A stretch of 10,741 nt of DNA from Actinomycetota bacterium (lineage in GTDB: Bacteria > Actinomycetota > Geothermincolia > Fen-727 > Anoxymicrobiaceae), in contig JAENXM010000045.1 in the NCBI GenBank assembly GCA_016649525.1, forward strand, positions 1 through 10,741. Direction: 5' to 3'. The notes below the pieces were generated by a model. That model was not told the origin of the DNA. It searched no databases and saw only the letters and a list, made by a program, of their open reading frames with translations. Position 1 is the stretch's first letter. Every line of letters starts with the position of its first letter. This document shows, one piece after another, positions 7,142 through 10,741 of this stretch. A program made the position numbers and the translations under genes.

Positions 7142-7188
7142 AAGGACTTCGCCGCTTGAGGGTCACGATACCGCCGGACGTCCGCCCG

Positions 7189-7830
7189 TCAGTCGCGGCG
7201 CTTGCGCGCCACTATCTTCTTCTTGACCTTCTTCAGCCTGAAGTGGTCCTCCCGCGCCCTCTCGTCGAGAGACGAGAAGATGAACTTCACCTGCTCTTCC
7301 AGCTCGGGTATGACGGTATTCTCGAGCGCGTTAACCCTCCTGTTAGTCTTCTGGAGCTCTTCGCCGAGGCGCCTGAGGCGCGTCTCGATGTCGGCGCTCT
7401 CGATCATCAGGTCAACGATCTCCTCGAATTTCTCGGCCGTCTGGTCGATGCGCGCCCCAACCCCTGTTATCGAGTAGCCGCGCTCGAGCTCGGTCTTTAT
7501 CGGGGTCTCGGCCTTCTTTATCACGGGGATGGGCACGCCCATCACGTGCGTACCGGAGATATCCACCAGCACCTCGCCCTTGGTGGCGAAGGACACGGAG
7601 CGGAGCACCGTCCTGCCTTCGACCGCCTCGGCCAGGGCCAGCGCCGCCTGCGCGTCGGCGGTGGCGCGCTCCAGGCGCAGCGAAAGCCGCATGGTCTCGT
7701 CTATTATCGGGAGGAACTCGCGCAGAAGGGCATCCCTCTTCTTCTTCAAGAGGTCCATGCCCTGGTTGGCAAGCTTTATCTGCTGCCTGCGGTAGAGGAG
7801 CTCACTCCTTGTGGGGTTTACGTTCTCCAT
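7189..7830 (-). CDS. ntpD: V/A-type ATPase (ATP synthase) subunit D
   Basis: Subunit D is the central rotor shaft of V/A-type ATPases, a coiled-coil stalk inside the A3B3 head. The 213-residue length is normal. The N-terminus NPTRSELLYRRQQIKLANQGMDLLKKKRDALLREF is the typical opening of the family (NPTR, then KLA..G..LLK.KRD.L). The C-terminal helix, from about 140 on, is long and charged, ending in a basic tail (KKVKKKIVARKRRD). The middle TKGEVLVDISGTHVMGVPIP matches the head of the family fold. The ATG overlaps the ntpB stop by one base (TAATG), so translation is probably coupled; AGGA lies 9 nt upstream inside ntpB. It is the last ATPase gene of the A-B-D run. I see no U-rich terminator hairpin between it and murA. 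Confidence 0.95.
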   Translation of the reverse strand: MENVNPTRSELLYRRQQIKLANQGMDLLKKKRDALLREFLPIIDETMRLSLRLERATADAQAALALAEAVEGRTVLRSVSFATKGEVLVDISGTHVMGVPIPVIKKAETPIKTELERGYSITGVGARIDQTAEKFEEIVDLMIESADIETRLRRLGEELQKTNRRVNALENTVIPELEEQVKFIFSSLDERAREDHFRLKKVKKKIVARKRRD

Positions 7831-9356
7831 TAAGTTTCATCCTGGGCGGGGGCCTCTTCGCCGCCCGGCCCTGCGACAGGCTCTTTTTCCTCCTCGCCTT
7901 CCGGCGGCTTGGCCTCGAGTACGCCCTCGACCTCCGGCGCCTCCTCGGGAAGAGCGGGGACTTCCTTCCTTACCTCACCGGGATAGTACTGCTCGATGTA
8001 CTCGAGCTTGATCCTCTTGAGCTCGCTCGCCGGCAGCATCGAGAGCAGGTTCCAGCCGATCTCCAGGGTCTCCTCGATGTCGCGGTTCTCGTCGCCCTGG
8101 TTGAGGAAGCTCTCCTCGAACTCGTCCGCGAAATTGAGGTAGAGCCGGTCGTTCTCCGATAGCGCCTCCTCGCCGATGATAGCGACCAGCCTGCGCAGGT
8201 CGACCCCCTCGGCGTAGAAAGCATAAAGCTGGTCGGCGACCCCCCGGTGGTCACCCCTAGTCTTGCCCTCGCCGATCCCCTGGTTCATGAGGCGCGACAG
8301 GCACGGCAGCACGTCGATAGGTGGCACTATCCCCTTGCGGTGCAGGACCCTCGAAAGGACTATCTGGCCCTCGGTTATGTATCCGGTGAGGTCGGCTATC
8401 GGGTGTGTTATGTCATCGTCCGGCATGGTGAGGATGGGGATCTGGGTGATCGAACCCGTCCTCCCCTTGATGCGGCCGGCACGCTCGTAGATGCTCGCGA
8501 GGTCGGTGTACATGTAGCCAGGATATCCGCGCCTCCCCGGGACCTCCTCTCGCGCGGCCGATATCTCGCGAAGGGCCTCATAGTAGTTCGTCATGTCCGT
8601 GAGGATGACGAGCACCTGCATGTCGTAGTCGAAAGCGAGGAACTCAGCCATGGTAAGGGCGCAGCGCGGGGTTATTATCCGCTCGACGGTCGGATCCTCC
8701 GCGAGGTTCATGAAGAAGACGACGCGCTCGAGCGCGCCCGTCTCCGCGAACGAGTTCTGGAAGAACGTGGCCTCGCGCCTGGTTATCCCCATCGCGCCGA
8801 ACACTATCGCGAACTCCTCGCCGCCCAGCACCTTGGCCTGCCTCACTATCTGGGCGGCAAGCTCGTTGCCCGGAAGGCCAGCGCCTGAGAAGATGGGGAG
8901 CTTCTGCCCGCGTACCAGCGTGTTCAGGCCGTCCAGGGCGGACACGCCCGTCTGGATGAAGTCCCTCGGATTGTCCCGCGTAAAGGGGTTGATGGGAGAA
9001 CCGGTCACCTCGAGCTCCTTCTCGGGGAATACCCGGCCGCCCCCGTCGATGGGCTCGCCCAGGCCGTTCAGGACACGCCCCAAGAGGCCCGTGGAGACGC
9101 CGAGCTTGATGAGCTCTCCCTTGAAGCGGACGCTGCTGTTCTCGACGTCCAGCCCGCGCGTCGTACCGAACACCTGGACCACCGCCAGGTCGCCGTTCAG
9201 CTCGATCACCTGGCCGTTGCGCACGCGCCCGTCGGCGGACTCTACCTCGACCATCTCGCCGAACGATACGCCGCTCACCTTCTCGACGAAGACCAGCGGG
9301 CCCGAAACGTCATGAATGGTTTTGTATTCGGTTGTCACCAGCCTGTCTCGGGGCAT
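7830..9356 (-). CDS. ntpB: V/A-type ATPase (ATP synthase) subunit B
   Basis: The non-catalytic, regulatory nucleotide-binding subunit of the A3B3 head. Its features are family-typical: FSGAGLPGNELAAQI (~156-170) in place of a working Walker A, VFGAMGITRREATFF, FDYDMQVLVILTDMTNYYEALREIS (~242-266), EVPGRRGYPGYMYTDLA, SRLMNQGIGEGKTRGDHRGVADQLYAFYAEG (~354-384), EEALSENDRLYLNFADEFEESFLNQG. At 508 residues it is longer than the usual ~460. The excess is a 48-residue tail after YYPG (461-508) with 15 Glu and 8 Pro, predicted disordered and acidic. The start ATG has GGAG about 6 nt upstream (AAGGAGATACG). It follows ntpA by 15 nt and overlaps ntpD by one base, so the three genes form one operon. 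Confidence 0.96.
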   Translation of the reverse strand: MPRDRLVTTEYKTIHDVSGPLVFVEKVSGVSFGEMVEVESADGRVRNGQVIELNGDLAVVQVFGTTRGLDVENSSVRFKGELIKLGVSTGLLGRVLNGLGEPIDGGGRVFPEKELEVTGSPINPFTRDNPRDFIQTGVSALDGLNTLVRGQKLPIFSGAGLPGNELAAQIVRQAKVLGGEEFAIVFGAMGITRREATFFQNSFAETGALERVVFFMNLAEDPTVERIITPRCALTMAEFLAFDYDMQVLVILTDMTNYYEALREISAAREEVPGRRGYPGYMYTDLASIYERAGRIKGRTGSITQIPILTMPDDDITHPIADLTGYITEGQIVLSRVLHRKGIVPPIDVLPCLSRLMNQGIGEGKTRGDHRGVADQLYAFYAEGVDLRRLVAIIGEEALSENDRLYLNFADEFEESFLNQGDENRDIEETLEIGWNLLSMLPASELKRIKLEYIEQYYPGEVRKEVPALPEEAPEVEGVLEAKPPEGEEEKEPVAGPGGEEAPAQDET

Positions 9357-9371
9357 CGTATCTCCTTGGAA

Positions 9372-10619
9372 TCAATACGCTATAAGCTTCCTCAGCTCGC
9401 TCTGGACCTCGGTCGAAAGGTTCTCCAACTCCTCGGCGGCACCCTCGTTGGGGACGTCCTTCATGCGGGCGATCCTCGAGCGGAACGGCACCTCGAGCGC
9501 CTCCTTCAGGGTAACGCCCTTGACCAGGACTTCCTGGAGGACATCATAGTAAGTAATGATGACCTTCAGCATCTCGTACTGCTTGGCCGGGTCACAGTAA
9601 GCGTCGATATCGCTGAACGCGAACTGCTGCAGGTAGTCCTCCCTTATCATGCGCGCCACCTCGAGCGTCGCCCTCGCGAACTCGGGAAGCGCGTCCGGGC
9701 CGACCAGCTGTACGATCTCCTGGAGCTCTGCCTCCTTCTGCAGGATCATCATCGCCTTGTCCCTTCTCTGCTTCCAGTCCATCGAGACGTTCTCCGAGAA
9801 CCATTCCTCAACCCTGTCCAGGTAAAGTGAGTAACTCTTGAGCCAGGAGATGGCCGGGAAGTGCCTCCTGTGGGCGAGCGAGGTGTCGAGGGCCCAGAAG
9901 GCGCCCGCGATTCGCAGGGAGTTCTGGGTCATCGGCTCGGAGAAATCGCCACCGGGCGGGGAGACCGCCCCCACAACGGTGATGGAGCCGTTCCTTCCCT
10001 CGGAACCAAGGCAAACGGCCCGGCCGCACCGCTCGTAGAAATCCGAGAGGCGTGTAGCCAGGTAGGCGGGGTAACCCTCCTCGCCGGGCATCTCCTCGAG
10101 CCTTCCGGAGACCTCCCGTAGCGCCTCTCCCCAGCGGGAGGTGGAGTCGGCCATCATCGCGACGTCGTAGCCCATGTCGCGGTAGTACTCCGCCATGGTG
10201 ATGCCTGTGTATATGGAGGCCTCGCGGGCCGCCACCGGCATGTTGCTGGTGTTGGCGACAAGGATCGTCCGCTTCATCAGAGGCAGGCCGCTCCTCACGT
10301 CCTCGAGCTCGGGGAACTCCGAGAGGACCTCCGTCATCTCGTTCCCCCGCTCCCCGCACCCGACATATATCACGACGTCGGCCTGCGCCCACTTGGCGAG
10401 CGTCTGCTCCGTGACCGTCTTCCCAGTGCCGAAACCGCCGGGGATTATGCTGTACCCGCCCTGAGCGACCGGGAAGAAGGTGTCGAGTACCCTGGTGCCG
10501 GTGATGAAGGGAAGCTCGGGGTCCAGTTTCGAGACCACGGGCCTCGCGACGCGGGCCGGCCACTTCTGCATCATGGTGAGCTCGGTTCCGTCCTCCATCA
10601 CGGCCACGACGTCCGTGAC
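9372..10619 (-). CDS. ntpA: V/A-type ATPase catalytic subunit A, lacking its N-terminal part
   Basis: The ATP-hydrolysing/synthesising subunit of the A3B3 head. Visible motifs are the P-loop GGFGTGKTV, catalytic-Glu segment GCGERGNEMTEVL, VANTSNMPVAAREASIYTGIT, Walker B region YDVAMMADSTSRW, GRLEEMPGEEGYPAYLA, GAVSPPGGDFSEP, SLAHRRHFPAI and IVQLVGPDAL. The fragment covers about 415 residues of a family that is usually near 580. Recognisable homology begins at VTDVVAVMEDGTEL, which lines up with the segment before the P-loop domain in Thermus-type A subunits. The minus-strand frame stays open to the right edge (a TTG at 10736), but that stretch does not look like NtpA: the same bases encode an ABC-transporter segment on the plus strand. 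The N-terminal barrel and most of the A-specific bulge domain are therefore absent, through rearrangement or assembly error. ntpB starts 15 nt after its stop. Confidence 0.93.
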   Translation of the reverse strand, partial: VTDVVAVMEDGTELTMMQKWPARVARPVVSKLDPELPFITGTRVLDTFFPVAQGGYSIIPGGFGTGKTVTEQTLAKWAQADVVIYVGCGERGNEMTEVLSEFPELEDVRSGLPLMKRTILVANTSNMPVAAREASIYTGITMAEYYRDMGYDVAMMADSTSRWGEALREVSGRLEEMPGEEGYPAYLATRLSDFYERCGRAVCLGSEGRNGSITVVGAVSPPGGDFSEPMTQNSLRIAGAFWALDTSLAHRRHFPAISWLKSYSLYLDRVEEWFSENVSMDWKQRRDKAMMILQKEAELQEIVQLVGPDALPEFARATLEVARMIREDYLQQFAFSDIDAYCDPAKQYEMLKVIITYYDVLQEVLVKGVTLKEALEVPFRSRIARMKDVPNEGAAEELENLSTEVQSELRKLIAY

Positions 10620-10741
10620 CTGACACTCGGCTCGGTCCGCAGCCAGGTCGCTGTAGTCCTGCAGGATCCGCTGATGATCTCCGGCACGATCCTCGACAAC
10701 ATCGCCTACGGCGCCCCCGGCGCCAGCCGCGAACAACTGCT
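10608..10741 (+). CDS. ABC-exporter nucleotide-binding domain fragment (Q-loop region)
   Basis: On the plus strand the last 134 nt read DVRDLTLGSVRSQ, then VAVVLQDPLMISGTI, then LDNIAYGAPGASREQL, running off the edge. This is the stretch just after Walker A in type I ABC exporters, with the Q-loop Gln in VVLQDP and the usual SGTI..NIAYG that follows. Walker A should lie about 30-40 residues before it, but that DNA is ntpA on the other strand (AVMEDGTELTMMQ is clear there). The fragment therefore has neither a start nor a Walker A here. Exact limits are uncertain by about 20 nt, because the bases 10608-10619 fit both readings. It is too short to say what the transporter carries. Confidence 0.75.

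Noticed and set aside
10620..10736. N-terminal extension of ntpA from a TTG at 10736
   Set aside because: The extra residues (MFAAGAGGAVGDVVEDRAGD and onward) do not resemble NtpA and are exactly antisense to a recognisable ABC-transporter Q-loop segment.
1..10741. CRISPR arrays, tRNA/rRNA genes, insertion sequences, prophage or toxin-antitoxin genes
   Set aside because: I saw no regularly spaced repeats, no cloverleaf or rRNA-like sequence, no transposase or integrase motifs, and no unexplained small operons on either strand.

Overview
This window is high-GC bacterial DNA with one possible chimeric end. MurA shows a peptidoglycan-making bacterium. The A-B-D subunits of a V/A-type rotary ATPase, TTG starts and a probable leaderless promoter would fit a deep-branching, probably anaerobic Actinomycetota or a similar Gram-positive-type lineage. 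That placement is inference; no taxonomic marker gene is present.

Layout, left to right. (1) From the left edge to 2018, minus strand, is the N-terminal 672 codons of a secreted protein: signal peptide, malectin-like carbohydrate-binding domain, beta-sandwich, then the start of an (alpha/alpha)6-hairpin domain resembling GH116 and glutaminase-A/DUF4965 enzymes. Its catalytic domain runs off the edge. (2) A 186-nt divergent intergenic region leads to a plus-strand GT4 (GT-B) glycosyltransferase at 2205-3404. (3) Between convergent genes lies a 124-nt spacer holding two inverted, covarying hairpins that look like a REP/BIME-type repeat rather than ordinary terminators. (4) A minus-strand block then runs right to left: ntpA, ntpB, ntpD, murA, and a 763-residue membrane protein with a degenerate alkaline-phosphatase-fold ectodomain. 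ntpB and ntpD share one base (TAATG), so they are probably translationally coupled. murA and the membrane-protein gene each have an exact TATAAT box just upstream. At the second, the box sits 6 nt before the ATG, predicting a leaderless mRNA.

(5) At the right end, ntpA homology stops near 10619. The remaining ~120-134 nt instead encode, on the plus strand, the Q-loop region of an ABC-exporter nucleotide-binding domain. This is either a real rearrangement that beheaded ntpA or, more likely, a chimeric assembly join at a contig end. 

Functionally, the ATPase genes serve ion-gradient/ATP coupling, murA starts peptidoglycan synthesis, and the two left-hand genes point to glycan handling at or outside the cell surface. 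I found no RNA genes, CRISPR array, transposase or prophage. No gene-free stretch exceeds 300 nt. The strongest points for a second look are the ntpA/ABC junction, the covarying hairpin pair, the leaderless promoter and the malectin-glycosidase architecture. I did not see convincing evidence of a wholly new biological system.
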